Part shown: piece by piece, positions 38,350-48,676 of the stretch
Layout: the number at the start of each line of letters is the position of its first letter
How positions within the stretch are numbered: position 1 is the first letter of the stretch
Assembly (NCBI GenBank): GCA_903885375.1
Contig: CAISIK010000192.1
Location: forward strand, 88,255 to 152,254
Direction of reading: 5' to 3'
Origin: an uncultured Pseudomonadota bacterium
Lineage (GTDB): Bacteria > Myxococcota_A > UBA796 > SXON01
DNA: 64,000 nucleotides
Program-made: the position numbers and the translations under genes
Notes under the pieces: model-generated
The model's database searches: none
Told to the model about the DNA's origin: nothing
Seen by the model: the letters and a program-made list of their open reading frames with translations, nothing else

Positions 38350-39465
38350 CTAGAAGAGGGGGAGGCCGCAGGCGGCCTTCCCGAGGAAGTCGAACAGCTG
38401 GTCGGAGGTGGGCGCCATCACGCTCGAAGCCTGGGCGTCGCGGAAGGCGCGCTCCACGCCGACCTCCTGCCGGTAGGCGGCGCCGCCGCACACCCGCATC
38501 GCGGTGGCCGTGACCTCCAGCGCGGCTTCACCGGCGCTGGCCTTGCACTGCAACACCCGGATCATCGCGTCGGCGCGGCCCGTGGCGAGCGCGGTGATCG
38601 TGTCCTGCGCGAGGGTGCGCGCCTGGTCGGCCCGCAAGGCCGAGCGAGCGATGTACGCGCGGATCGTGGGCAGGTCGGCGAGGGAGGTGCCGAGGTGCTC
38701 GTGGCGGGTGGCGCCGCACCAGGCGGAGGCGCCGGCGATCGCGCGGTCCATCGCGCCGAGCGAGCCCGCCGAGTTGAGCACCGAGAACGTGGGAAGCACC
38801 ACGCCCATCATGAGGTCGAAGCCGCCGCCATCGGCGCCGAGGCGGTTGCCGGCGGGCACCCGCACGCCCGAGGCGTTCACCGGCGAGCTGTCGTTGCCGC
38901 GGAGGCCGAGGCCCACGTAGGGGCGCGGCACGCTCAGGCCGGGGGCGTTCGCCGGCACGAGCCAGAGCGTGGACGGGCCCTCGGCGGCCGTCGGGCGGCT
39001 CGACCAGACGTACGCCGTGGCGTGCGAGGCGGAGGTGATCCAGCTTTTGCGGGCCTCCATGACCACCTCGTCGCCCTCGACGGTGGCGGTCGAGGAGGGG
39101 GCCCAGAAGTGGGAGCGGGAGCTCGCTTCCGAGAACGCGAGGGTGGACAGGTGGCGGCCTTCGGCCACCGCGCGGCGCACGTCGAGGGCGCCGGTCTTCT
39201 CCAGCACGGCGGCGCCGCAGTAGTGCATGCACGCGACCATGCTGGAAGAGCCGCACACGGTGCCCAGCGCGTGCACCACGGTGAAGGCATCGGCGAGCGT
39301 GCCGCCGAGGCCGCCGACTTCGGTGGCGGAGAGGAGGCCGAGGAGCCCCTCGGCGCGGAGCGCATCCACCGCCTCCTTGGGGAAGCGCCCGCCGTCTACG
39401 GATTCGGCGTGGGCGGCGGCGATGGCAGTGACACGAGCAAGAGACGAGGTCAGGTCGAAGGACAT
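38350..39465 (-). CDS. Acyl-CoA dehydrogenase family protein
   Basis: GLLGLLSATEVGGLGGTLADAFTVV..., LGLRGNDSSPVNASGVRVPAGNRLG, C-terminal VCGGAAYRQEVGVERAFRDAQASSVMAPTSDQ. Confidence 0.88.
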   Translation of the reverse strand: MSFDLTSSLARVTAIAAAHAESVDGGRFPKEAVDALRAEGLLGLLSATEVGGLGGTLADAFTVVHALGTVCGSSSMVACMHYCGAAVLEKTGALDVRRAVAEGRHLSTLAFSEASSRSHFWAPSSTATVEGDEVVMEARKSWITSASHATAYVWSSRPTAAEGPSTLWLVPANAPGLSVPRPYVGLGLRGNDSSPVNASGVRVPAGNRLGADGGGFDLMMGVVLPTFSVLNSAGSLGAMDRAIAGASAWCGATRHEHLGTSLADLPTIRAYIARSALRADQARTLAQDTITALATGRADAMIRVLQCKASAGEAALEVTATAMRVCGGAAYRQEVGVERAFRDAQASSVMAPTSDQLFDFLGKAACGLPLF

Positions 39466-39680
39466 GGGACTCCGGGGGCAGGCGGGCAGCCTGCCGCCGG
39501 AGCGTCAGGAGCCCAGGGGTGGAGGTCCGCGCACGGCGGACCACACGGTCAGTCAGCGGGCGAAGGTTCGCACGTGAAGCTCCTTGCGCGGGATGCGCGC
39601 CGGGAGTGTAACGCCGCGGCCGTGGCGCGCGATCCGGCCAGCGAAATCGGCTGCGTGCCGCAGGCCCCGCCGCGCGGCGC

Positions 39681-41180
39681 TCAGCGGCGGCGGCGGCGCA
39701 GTGCGGCCAGCCCCAGGACCAGGGCGCCGGCCGCGGTGGGCGCGCCAGCACCGTTGCACCCGCAGCCGTCGGCCTCGTCGCCCCCTCCCGGCGGGTTCGC
39801 CTCCGTGTCCCCGCCGGCGGTGTCGGCCGCGGTGTCCCCGCTGTCCTCCCCGGCCACCGTGGTGGTGAGCACGAGGTCGTCCAGCTCCGCGGTGCCTTCG
39901 GCGTACACGCGGAGCGGGGTGGAGCCGTTGGTGGCGAGCGTCATGTCCGCGCCGTGCACCGTCGCGGTGAGCGTGGTGCCATCCCATCGCAGCCCCACGT
40001 CGAGCCACCCGCCGGGCTGGGCGTGGGCCTCCGCCGTGCCGATGCGCTCCTGCGCGGGCTCCGTGTAGGTGTAGCCGTTGAACCACATCTTCCAGGTGGT
40101 GTCCTTCACCCACACCGACGGCGCCTGGATGTAGCCGTCGTTCCAACTCGCCCAGCCCTTGGTGAGGACGACCCCGCCGTCGGTCCAGACCGAGGGATCG
40201 GCCTTGGAGGCCGTGGCCATGCGGAAGTAGTCGTCCTTGTTGTGGAAGGACACGAGCCCGTAGGGGGAAGCCCACACGCTGAGCCCTTGGAGGGCGTCGG
40301 CCGCGGGGAGGATCGCGCCGTGCTTCGTCCACGTGGTGCCGTCCGGGCTCGTGGCGTAGCCGGTGGGGCCGTAGTGCTCGTCGGGGAGCGTGCCGTCGTA
40401 CCACATGTGCCAGGTGCCGCCGTCGTCGATCCACACGTCGGGCATCCGGAGGCTGCCGCTGTCGAACTCGCCGGCCGCGCCGTGGTCGAGCACCACGCCG
40501 AGCGGATCCCACAGGATGCCTTCGCGCGAGGTGGCGTGGCAGATGCGGTTGCCGACGTTGTTCTGGTAGCAGGCGTAGAACATGTGCCAGGTGCCCGACG
40601 CTTCCCGCACCACGGTGGGCATGTGCACGTGGATGCCATCCACCGTGGTGGTGTCGTAGTCGATGCTGAGGACGGGGTTGCCGGGGTAGGCCGTCCACGT
40701 CACGCCGTCGGTGGAGGTGGCCACGCCGATCTCGCGGTAGGGGTAGCCGTCCTTCATCTCGCCGGTCCAGTACATGAACCAGGTGGCCGTCTCGTCGTCG
40801 TAGAAGACCTCGGTGTGCAGTACGTTGCCGCCGTCCCAGTAGTCGTCGCCCCGTTCGCGCACCGGGTCGGCCTGTCCCGCCCACGCCACGTGCTCGGGCG
40901 GGAGCGGCCAGCGCGTCTCGCCGAACAACACCGCGCCCGGACCGCTGAATTCGAGCTGCAGCGGCTGCCCGCCCGCCTCGAGGTTCAGCCGCCCCTCGGT
41001 CGTCATCCGCACGCGCAGCGTGGCCGTGAAGCTGGTGACCGCGCCCACGTCGAGCACGGCGGGCCCGTCGGCGACACGAAGCACGCCGTCCACGACGGTG
41101 CCGCCCGTCCACAGGCCCTGATCGGTGGAGAAGTCGTCGCTCAGGTCGGCCGCGAGCGCCGGGAGGAGGAGAAGAAGCAT
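39681..41180 (-). CDS. Beta-propeller (GH43/32-like fold) secreted protein with MYXO-CTERM-like tail
   Basis: Repeats such as WTAYPGNPVLSIDYD, GTWHMFYACYQNN, GTWHMWYDG, DTTWKMWFNGYTY; tail CGCNGAGAPTAAGALVLGLAALRRRRR. Confidence 0.8.
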   Translation of the reverse strand: MLLLLLPALAADLSDDFSTDQGLWTGGTVVDGVLRVADGPAVLDVGAVTSFTATLRVRMTTEGRLNLEAGGQPLQLEFSGPGAVLFGETRWPLPPEHVAWAGQADPVRERGDDYWDGGNVLHTEVFYDDETATWFMYWTGEMKDGYPYREIGVATSTDGVTWTAYPGNPVLSIDYDTTTVDGIHVHMPTVVREASGTWHMFYACYQNNVGNRICHATSREGILWDPLGVVLDHGAAGEFDSGSLRMPDVWIDDGGTWHMWYDGTLPDEHYGPTGYATSPDGTTWTKHGAILPAADALQGLSVWASPYGLVSFHNKDDYFRMATASKADPSVWTDGGVVLTKGWASWNDGYIQAPSVWVKDTTWKMWFNGYTYTEPAQERIGTAEAHAQPGGWLDVGLRWDGTTLTATVHGADMTLATNGSTPLRVYAEGTAELDDLVLTTTVAGEDSGDTAADTAGGDTEANPPGGGDEADGCGCNGAGAPTAAGALVLGLAALRRRRR

Positions 41181-41195
41181 TCCTCCGCCTATCGT

Positions 41196-42440
41196 TCACG
41201 CGCGGCGGCGACGACGCCCGCCCGCCAGCAGGACCGCGAGGGCCCCGATTCCGGCCACCGGCACGCCCGGCGCGCTCGCGCAGCCGCTCCCCGCGCCGCC
41301 GGCGAGCGCGAGCTCACCCTTGCCGTCCTCTCCGCCCTCCTCGGGGAGCGGATCGATCATGCACACATTCTCGATGCACGCGTTCTGCTCGACGTTGTCG
41401 GCGAAGGTGGTCACCCGCGACTCGAGGATGCCGCTCGCGTAGAGCACGAGGTCCTGCGTGGCCTGCTCGGGCGTGTAGCGCGAGTGGATGCGCGTGAGGT
41501 GGTGCTCCTCGGGGTTGCCGGTGAAGCCGAGCGCCGCGATGTCCTCGGCGGTGATCGAGGTGCCGGAGCAGGGGTTGCAGTCGTTCCAGAGGCCGGCGTA
41601 CTCCACGGTCCAGCCGGCGTCGCTCACGGCCTCCCAGTCGTCAGTGAACGCCAGCTCGTAGAAGTTCGCGAAGTCGTCGTTGCCGTCGGGGTCGATCCAG
41701 CGGCACTTGTCGGCCACGGTGAACTCCGGGTAGTTGGCGATGCCCACGCGCCCGCCGGTGCCCTCGTCGTCGCTCGTGATCGCGTAGATCACCATGTCCT
41801 GCTCGCCGGGAGAGTTGAGCGTGGCGAGGCGGAGCGGGATGGTGAAGCCATCGCTCTCGTAGGACACCTGCAAGGGCGAGAGGGAGGAGCCATCGGCGAG
41901 CGCGGCGCCATCGGCCACCTTGGCGGCGAGGAAGTAGCTGCCCATCTCGATGTACTCTGCGAGGCGCGCATCGGCGCCGTCGGGCAGGTGGTAGCCGTTG
42001 CTGGAGAGCCAGGCCTCGAGCGAGAGCGACTCCTCGGCCGAGAGGATCACCACCTGGTACTCGCCCACGAGGTAGCTGGCCTCCACGTCCACGGCGCCGT
42101 TCTCGTCGGTGCCACCATCCTCCGAGCTGTCGCTCTGCGTGCCCCCGCCGCTGTTTCCGCACCCGGCGTCGTCCACGTGCCGCGGGCCGGTGTAGCCGTC
42201 GAGCCGGGCGAAGATCGTGGGGTCGAGCGTGCGCACCTCTTCCTGCTTCAGCACGGTGGGAACGGGGAGCACGAGGGCGAAGGACTGCGGATCACCCGCC
42301 GGGTTGATCGAGACCGAGAACGTGGTCCGCTGGCCCTCACGCACGATGGCCACCTGCGCGGTGTCGAAGGACAGCGGCGCGATCGTGCCGGTGGCGATGG
42401 TGGGGCAGGCGTGGGCGAACGCGGCGAGGAGGGCGAGCAT
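41196..42440 (-). CDS. DUF2330-like secreted protein with C-terminal membrane/sorting tail
   Basis: HACPTIATGTIAPLSFDTAQVAIVREGQRTTFSVSI...SFALVLPVPTVL; tail GSGCASAPGVPVAGIGALAVLLAGGRRRRRA. Confidence 0.78.
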   Translation of the reverse strand: MLALLAAFAHACPTIATGTIAPLSFDTAQVAIVREGQRTTFSVSINPAGDPQSFALVLPVPTVLKQEEVRTLDPTIFARLDGYTGPRHVDDAGCGNSGGGTQSDSSEDGGTDENGAVDVEASYLVGEYQVVILSAEESLSLEAWLSSNGYHLPDGADARLAEYIEMGSYFLAAKVADGAALADGSSLSPLQVSYESDGFTIPLRLATLNSPGEQDMVIYAITSDDEGTGGRVGIANYPEFTVADKCRWIDPDGNDDFANFYELAFTDDWEAVSDAGWTVEYAGLWNDCNPCSGTSITAEDIAALGFTGNPEEHHLTRIHSRYTPEQATQDLVLYASGILESRVTTFADNVEQNACIENVCMIDPLPEEGGEDGKGELALAGGAGSGCASAPGVPVAGIGALAVLLAGGRRRRRA

Positions 42441-42471
42441 GGACGATCCCGAGGCTTCGCGGACTATAGCC

Positions 42472-43527
42472 TCAGCTTTTGCCTTCCGACGACTCCGCGA
42501 GTGGAACTGGCGGCTCGTGGGCCGTCATTTGCCGCCGCATGTGCGCGGCATTGAGGCCCTCACGCCACCAGAAGAAGGCGCCGACCGTGGTGATCGGCAG
42601 GAAAGAAACCCCCCAGAAGACGACCGCGAAGGCCTGGGCGGGCCCCGGGTCCTGGCCCCAGAGCACGAGCGTCTTTTCGATCGCCACGTGGAAAACGCCG
42701 AAGAAACCCGGGGCCTGCGGGAGCGCCACCGTGAGCGCGATGGCCACGGTGGTGAAGCAGGCCGCGGCAAAGGGCAGCTGGATGTCGAAGGCGTGCATGA
42801 GCGCGAAGATGCTGAGCGCGCCGTTGAGCCAGTGGAGCATCGAGAGGCCCGCGCTCACCACGAGGGCGCGGGTAGAGCGCACGCTGGAGAGCCCTCCCAC
42901 GAAACCATCGAAGAGCTGGAGGAACCGCGGACGCATCGGTGGCGGCGCGAGGTTGAGCAGCCGCACGTAGAGGCCGCGGGCGCGCGTTTCGTGCGCCGCG
43001 AGCGTGAGGAAGGTGCCGAGGCCCACCACGCCGACCACGCCGAACAGGGTGCCGTACCGTTTGAGGTTGCTCACCAGCTCGCCGTGATCATCGGCAGAGA
43101 CGGGGAGCACCACGAGCATCAGCAGGAAAACACTCAGCAGGCCGAGGATGTCGAAAACGCGCTCAATGACGGCCACCGTGACGAGCGGGAGCATGGGCGT
43201 TCCCGTTTCGCGGGAGCCGAGCCAGGGGCGCGCGAAATCGCCCGCTCGGAAGGGCAGCACGACGTTGAGCGCCATGCCGATCGTGGTGGCGATGAAGAGC
43301 CGGCCGAAGCGGGCGGTCGGGGCGATCTGCCAGAGGAGCTGTTTCCAACGCAGCGCGCGGATCACGAACTCCGTGAACAACACCACCACGCTCAGCGCGA
43401 GCCAGCCAAGGTGGACGCCGGAGAGCGCCTCCCCGAACTCCCCCCAATGGGCGCGGGAGAGGAACCACACCGTGAACCCACCGCTCACGACGATGCCGGG
43501 CGCGAGCTGGAGGAGGCGTGACCGCAC
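42472..43527 (-). CDS. Lysylphosphatidylglycerol synthase TM-region/flippase-like membrane protein
   Basis: IRALRWKQLL, NVVLPFRAGDFARPWL, ALPQAPGFFGVFHVAIEKTL. Confidence 0.87.
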   Translation of the reverse strand: MRSRLLQLAPGIVVSGGFTVWFLSRAHWGEFGEALSGVHLGWLALSVVVLFTEFVIRALRWKQLLWQIAPTARFGRLFIATTIGMALNVVLPFRAGDFARPWLGSRETGTPMLPLVTVAVIERVFDILGLLSVFLLMLVVLPVSADDHGELVSNLKRYGTLFGVVGVVGLGTFLTLAAHETRARGLYVRLLNLAPPPMRPRFLQLFDGFVGGLSSVRSTRALVVSAGLSMLHWLNGALSIFALMHAFDIQLPFAAACFTTVAIALTVALPQAPGFFGVFHVAIEKTLVLWGQDPGPAQAFAVVFWGVSFLPITTVGAFFWWREGLNAAHMRRQMTAHEPPVPLAESSEGKS

Positions 43528-43620
43528 GGCCGGAGCGTAGCACGGGGCACCGGCACGAGGCCCACGGGTTCCGCCGCGCGTCGATTGCGTTAGAGGCCGC
43601 CCGCCCCCCCTGGAGCTTTC

Positions 43621-44616
43621 GTGGCATACGACGTCGTCGGCCTTGGCAATGCGATCATGGATGCGTTGGTGAAGATCGAGGACGACAGCGTCCTCGCCTC
43701 ACTGGGGCTCGTCCGCGGGCAGATGCACCCGGTGGATCACGAGCGCTGGGTCGAGGTGCTCGGCAAGGTGCGCCACCTCGGCGTGGAGTTCCACTCCGGC
43801 GGCAGCTGCGCGAACACCGTCGCCACCATCGGCCTCTGCGGCGGCAACGTGATCTACGGCGGCCAGGTCGGGGCCGACGAGTTCGGGGCCCGCTACAGCC
43901 AGTCGCTCGAAGCGGCCTGCGGGCGGCACGCCCTCCACATTGATCCGAAGCTCCCCACCGGGAAGTGCCTCTCGCTCATCTCGCAGAGTGATGGCGAGCG
44001 CACCATGCTCACCGACCTCGGCGCGGCCATCCATCTGGATGGTCTGGGCGTGATCCAGGAGCACATCACCCGCGCGCGGCTCTTCCACACCACCGGCTAC
44101 AAGTTCCTCGGGGGCGCCATGCGGGAAACCGCCTTCGCCGCCGTGCAGACGGCCGAGGCCCACAACGTGCCCATCAGCTTCGACGTGGCCGACCCCTTCG
44201 TGGCCCGCACCATCGGCGCCGACGTGGAGGCGCTCATCAAGGACCACGTCACCGTGGCCTTCCTCAACCGGGAGGAGGCGGAGATCGTCACCGGCAAGCC
44301 CATCGAGGCGGCCATCGAGGAGCTCGCCGGCTGGGCGGAAACGGTGGTCGTGAAGCTCGGCGGGAAAGGCTCCGTGGTGCTCCACGGAGGCCAGCGCTAC
44401 GCCATCCCCGTCTTCCCCGTCAAGGTGGCCGACACCACCGGCGCCGGCGACACGTACGCGGGCGGCTTCCTCTACGGCTGGCTCCACGGGCTCTCCCCCG
44501 CGGCTTGCGGCGAGCTCGGCTCGCGCATGGCGGCCCTCACCGTCGGCCAGGTCGGCGCGGTGGTGCGCAACCGGGAGCAGATCGCGGCCGTGAAGTCGCT
44601 CGTGGGGCTCGGTTGA
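43621..44616 (+). CDS. PfkB-family sugar/adenosine kinase
   Basis: VVGLGNAIMDALV, SGGSCANTVATIGLCGG, VKLGGKGSVV, DTTGAGDTYAGGFLYG. Confidence 0.92.
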   Translation: MAYDVVGLGNAIMDALVKIEDDSVLASLGLVRGQMHPVDHERWVEVLGKVRHLGVEFHSGGSCANTVATIGLCGGNVIYGGQVGADEFGARYSQSLEAACGRHALHIDPKLPTGKCLSLISQSDGERTMLTDLGAAIHLDGLGVIQEHITRARLFHTTGYKFLGGAMRETAFAAVQTAEAHNVPISFDVADPFVARTIGADVEALIKDHVTVAFLNREEAEIVTGKPIEAAIEELAGWAETVVVKLGGKGSVVLHGGQRYAIPVFPVKVADTTGAGDTYAGGFLYGWLHGLSPAACGELGSRMAALTVGQVGAVVRNREQIAAVKSLVGLG

Positions 44617-45395
44617 ACCTCCCGGTCGAGGTGATCGAGGCGGTCCGCGAGGACCGCTGTGTGGTGTTCCTCGGCAACCGCGCCTCGATGGAGGCCGCGG
44701 AGCTCAAGGACCGCGCCTACCCGGAGCAGAAGGCGCTCGCGCGGCAGCTCGGGTGGCGCAAGCCCACCGGCGCCGTGGGCAAGAAGGGCACCATCGCCTC
44801 CGTGGAGGAGGGCGCCGCCTCGTTCGAGCGGGCGAACGGCCGGCCGGCCCTGCTCGCGCTCCTCGAGGCGGAGCTGGGTGGCGTGGTCGAGCCGAGCGCG
44901 GCCCACAACGCGGTCGTGCGTCGCTTCCCGCTCGTGTTCACCACCAACTACGACGATCTCCTCGAGCGCGCCGCCCGCGAGGCCGGCATCGCCGTGGATG
45001 TGCTCGGCCGCAGCTCGCCCATCCCCGACCCGGAGCCGGGCCGCTGCGTGCTGTTCCACCTTCGGGGTGAGCTCTCTCGCCCCGACACGATGACAGTCAC
45101 CGCGCAGGACCACGCCTCGCATCCGCTCGGCGCCGACCTCAAACGCCAGCTCCGCCTCCTCCTCCGCAAGAAGGTGGTGCTTTTTGTGGGCTACCGCCCC
45201 GACGAGGAGGAGTTCGAGCGCCTCTTCGCCGAGCTCTCGGATGCGTACGGCGGCGAGCTGCCCCGCTGCCACCTCAGCGTGGCGCAGGGCCCGATCGATG
45301 ACTTCCTCTGGCAGAAGTGGGTGTGGCGCGGCTTGCTGATGTTCACGGCCGACCCGATAGAATGCTTCGAACAGCTCGAGGCCCATCTGAAATGA
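44613..45395 (+). CDS. SIR2-like domain protein
   Basis: [56 protein letters not shown] start overlaps kinase stop. Confidence 0.82.
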   Translation: MNLPVEVIEAVREDRCVVFLGNRASMEAAELKDRAYPEQKALARQLGWRKPTGAVGKKGTIASVEEGAASFERANGRPALLALLEAELGGVVEPSAAHNAVVRRFPLVFTTNYDDLLERAAREAGIAVDVLGRSSPIPDPEPGRCVLFHLRGELSRPDTMTVTAQDHASHPLGADLKRQLRLLLRKKVVLFVGYRPDEEEFERLFAELSDAYGGELPRCHLSVAQGPIDDFLWQKWVWRGLLMFTADPIECFEQLEAHLK

Positions 45396-46156
45396 CCAGG
45401 TACGTGCGCATCGAGGTCAACGGCGTCGAGTACTTCGCGCGCGCCGAAGGGCACGGCTTCCACCTGCTCACCGGGCCGCCCTGGGCCGGCGGGCGGGATG
45501 TCGGCGAGATCGTGAGCAACGGGCGCATGCTCGCGCCGGTCGTTCCCTCCAAGATCGTGTGCGTCGGGTCGAACTACCGCGACCACGCCGCGGAGATGGG
45601 CAAGCCGGTGCCCGCCAAGCCCAAGCTCTTCTTCAAGCCGCCGAGCGCCATCATCGGCCCGGGCATGCCCATCGAGATTCCGCCCGACACCACCCGGGTC
45701 GACCACGAAGCCGAGTTGGGCGTGATCATCGGGGCCCGCTGCCGGCGGGCCTGGCCCGAGGATGCGCTGGAGTACGTGTTCGGGTACACGGTCTGCAACG
45801 ACGTGACCGCCCGCGACTTCCAGACGGAGGATGGGGTCTTCGCCCGCGCCAAGGGCTTCGACAGCTTCCTGCCCGTGGGCCCGCACGTGGTCACCGGCTT
45901 GAGCCCCGAGCGCCTCGCGGTGGGCTGCGATGTCAACCGCAAGATCCGGCAGCAGGGCAACACCCGCGACATGGTCTTCTCCGTGGCCGAGCTCATCGCG
46001 TTCATCAGCAACGTGATGACGCTCGAACCGGGCGACCTCATCCTCACCGGCACGCCCGCCGGCGTGGGTCCGATCGTGGCGGGCGACCGGGTGACCGTGA
46101 GCGTGGAGGGCATCGGCGCGATGACGAACCCGGTCGTTGATCGCAGCGACCGATGA
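45392..46156 (+). CDS. Fumarylacetoacetate hydrolase family protein
   Basis: [67 protein letters not shown]. Confidence 0.95.
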   Translation: MTRYVRIEVNGVEYFARAEGHGFHLLTGPPWAGGRDVGEIVSNGRMLAPVVPSKIVCVGSNYRDHAAEMGKPVPAKPKLFFKPPSAIIGPGMPIEIPPDTTRVDHEAELGVIIGARCRRAWPEDALEYVFGYTVCNDVTARDFQTEDGVFARAKGFDSFLPVGPHVVTGLSPERLAVGCDVNRKIRQQGNTRDMVFSVAELIAFISNVMTLEPGDLILTGTPAGVGPIVAGDRVTVSVEGIGAMTNPVVDRSDR

Positions 46157-47070
46157 CCGAGCTGTACCCCGCGGCGCGCGTCCTCCTCGTGATGGGCGGA
46201 CTCGGCGTCGTCGGGCTCGGGCTGGCGAACGCGCGCGGGGCCTGGGCGTGGCTGGGGCTGTGGGTGCTGCTGGCCACGGGTTTTGCGTGGAAGCAGGAGG
46301 CCCTCGCCTGGCGGGTGGTGGGCGAGTCGCTCCGGTTCGACATCGCCTGGCCCGTGGTGGGGCTGCTCGCAGTATGGGCGCTGTTCGGAGCCTCCGGCGT
46401 GGTGCGCCCGGCCAGCTTTTTGGGCGTGGTGGCCGCATCGGCGCTCTTCGGGAGCATGGGTGCGTGGGTCGGGGTGGCGCTCGCGGAGCCGGATGACGGG
46501 CGACGCGCTCGCCTCGTGGTGGCGGCAACCGGAGCGGCGCTCCTCACCCCCTGGGCCTCGCCGGCCTCCCTCTCGCTCGGGGGCGCCTCGCTCGGCGTCA
46601 CCGCGCTCGGCGCGCTCCTCGCCCTCGTCGGCTTCGCGTCGGGGGGCAGGAACACCGTGGCCGCGCCGCGTTGGGGGGAGGTGGCGCGGGCCGGCCTCCT
46701 CCTCACCTGGCTGGTCCTCCTCGTCTGGCTCCTTCGGCAGGGCGGCGTGCCCGACTTCATCGCGACGGGCCTCGAAGCCCTCCCGCCGCGCCTCCCCGGC
46801 CACTCCACCCTCTGGCTCGGCACGGTGGCCACCATCGTGGGGAGCCTCCTGCACCCGGCCGGCGCGGCCCTCCTCGCGGGCGTGGTCCTCGAACACGCCA
46901 CGCAGCTCCGCGGCGAGTGGGCCCAGGAGGCCCTGCGCGTGGGCCTCACCGTGGGCGCCGGCCTCCCCGCGCTCCTGCTCACGCGCGCCCGGATCACCGT
47001 GGGCCTGCCCCTCTGGGTGCTCCAGGTGCTCCTCGCCCTCGCCTACCTCGCCTGGCGCCACACCCCCTGA
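46153..47070 (+). CDS. Polytopic membrane protein, unknown function
   Basis: Hydrophobic throughout; ATGA overlap with the FAH gene. Confidence 0.75.
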   Translation: MTELYPAARVLLVMGGLGVVGLGLANARGAWAWLGLWVLLATGFAWKQEALAWRVVGESLRFDIAWPVVGLLAVWALFGASGVVRPASFLGVVAASALFGSMGAWVGVALAEPDDGRRARLVVAATGAALLTPWASPASLSLGGASLGVTALGALLALVGFASGGRNTVAAPRWGEVARAGLLLTWLVLLVWLLRQGGVPDFIATGLEALPPRLPGHSTLWLGTVATIVGSLLHPAGAALLAGVVLEHATQLRGEWAQEALRVGLTVGAGLPALLLTRARITVGLPLWVLQVLLALAYLAWRHTP

Positions 47071-47078
47071 GGCCCCCG

Positions 47079-48668
47079 ATGTTGCTGCTCCTGTTGGCGT
47101 GCGCACCGCATCCGAGGGTGAACGACCGCGATCCGCACCCCGTCCGGTTCGACGGCAGCCTGCCCGTGGCGGGCGCCGTAGCCGCCGACCAGCCGCTCGC
47201 GAGCGAGGCGGGCGCCGAGGTGCTCCGCGCCGGGGGCAACGCGGTAGACGCCGCCATCGCCGCCGCCCTGGCCAGCGGCGTGGTGCAGCCCAGCGGTAGC
47301 GGCCTCGGGGGGGGCGGCTTCGCGGTGGTGGTGCCGCCCCAGGGGGAGGCGATGGCGCTCGACTTCCGCGAGGTGGCGCCCGCCGCCGCGAGCATGGAGC
47401 GGTACGCGGCCGGGGCTTCCAGCACGCTCGGTGGCGCCGCCGTGGCGGTGCCCACCCAGGCCATCGGCCTCGTCGACCTGCACAAGCGTTACGGTCGGGC
47501 TTCGCTCACCACGATTGCTGCGCCGGCCATCCGGCTCGCCGAGGAGGGCTTTCCCACCGGCACCTGGCTGGCCAGCTCGCTGCTCACCTCGCCGGAGATG
47601 TCGGCGCTGTTCCTCGGCGACAACCGCCAGCCGCGGCTGGCGGAGGCGCTCCGGGCCTGGGCCACCACCGAAGGCGAGGCCATGCGCACCGGCTGGGTGG
47701 CCGAGGACTTCGTGGAGACGGTGCGGCGCAACGGGGGCATCCTCACCATGGCCGACCTCGCGGCCTACAAGGTGGAGCCGCGCACGCCGCTCCGCGGCAC
47801 CTTCGCCGGCCATGCCCTCCTCACCATGCCCCCGCCGAGCTCGGGTGGCATCGCGCTGCTCCAGATGGCGGGCGCGGTCACCCCCCAGACCTCGCTCCAC
47901 TGCGAGGTGGAGGCCGCAAAACACGCCATGGCGGACCGCGCGAGCCAGGGCGGTGATCCCTCCTTCACCCCGGTGCCCGTGGCCGCACTCCTGGCACCGG
48001 CCCGCCTCGCCGCCGTGCGCGCGGACTGCGGCGAGCGCACGTTCCCGCCCGAGCACTACGCGCGCCCCGTCGCGCCCCCCGAGGACCACGGTACGCTGCA
48101 CATCAGCGCGATGGACGCGGAGGGGTGGGCCATCGCCCTCACCACCACCATCAACACCTCCTTCGGCAGCAAGCTCATCTCGGCCCGCTCCGGCATCGTG
48201 CTCAACAACGAGATGGACGACTTCGCCACGCGCCTCGGCGAGCCCAACGCCTTCGGCCTCGTGCAGGGCGCCCAGAACGCGGTGCAGCCGGGCAAGCGCC
48301 CGCTCTCCTCGATGACGCCCACCGTGGTGCTCGATGGCAACGGCCGCGCCGAGCTCGTGGTGGGGGCGAGCGGCGGCCCGTTCATCATTACGGGTACCTG
48401 GCAGGTGCTCCGCAGCATGCTGGTGAACGGCACCCCCGCGCAGGAAGCGGTGGCGGCCCCCCGATGGCACCACCAGTGGCTGCCCGATGCGGTGCTCAGC
48501 GAGACGGCCTTCGCGGGCAACGACGCCCTGCGCGCGGCGGGCCACGACGTGCGGATCGTGGGCACGCCGTTCTCGGCGGTCCAGGCGGTCCGTCGCACCG
48601 ACGCGGGCTTCGAGGCGGGGAGCGATCCGCGCAAGGGCGGGGCCCCGGCGTTCTCGAAGGGGCCCTGA
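47079..48668 (+). CDS. ggt: Gamma-glutamyltransferase
   Basis: EVLRAGGNAVDAAIAAALASGVVQPSGSGLGGGGFAVV, DPSFTPVPV region, TTTINTSFGSKLIS, GIVLNNEMDDF, PGKRPLSSMTPTVV. Confidence 0.93.
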   Translation: MLLLLLACAPHPRVNDRDPHPVRFDGSLPVAGAVAADQPLASEAGAEVLRAGGNAVDAAIAAALASGVVQPSGSGLGGGGFAVVVPPQGEAMALDFREVAPAAASMERYAAGASSTLGGAAVAVPTQAIGLVDLHKRYGRASLTTIAAPAIRLAEEGFPTGTWLASSLLTSPEMSALFLGDNRQPRLAEALRAWATTEGEAMRTGWVAEDFVETVRRNGGILTMADLAAYKVEPRTPLRGTFAGHALLTMPPPSSGGIALLQMAGAVTPQTSLHCEVEAAKHAMADRASQGGDPSFTPVPVAALLAPARLAAVRADCGERTFPPEHYARPVAPPEDHGTLHISAMDAEGWAIALTTTINTSFGSKLISARSGIVLNNEMDDFATRLGEPNAFGLVQGAQNAVQPGKRPLSSMTPTVVLDGNGRAELVVGASGGPFIITGTWQVLRSMLVNGTPAQEAVAAPRWHHQWLPDAVLSETAFAGNDALRAAGHDVRIVGTPFSAVQAVRRTDAGFEAGSDPRKGGAPAFSKGP

Positions 48669-48676
48669 GGCCCGCG

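Noticed and set aside
44613-45395. SIR2-like gene considered as an anti-phage system (Thoeris/DSR-like)
   Set aside because: No TIR, Argonaute, HerA or other defence partner adjacent; context is metabolic
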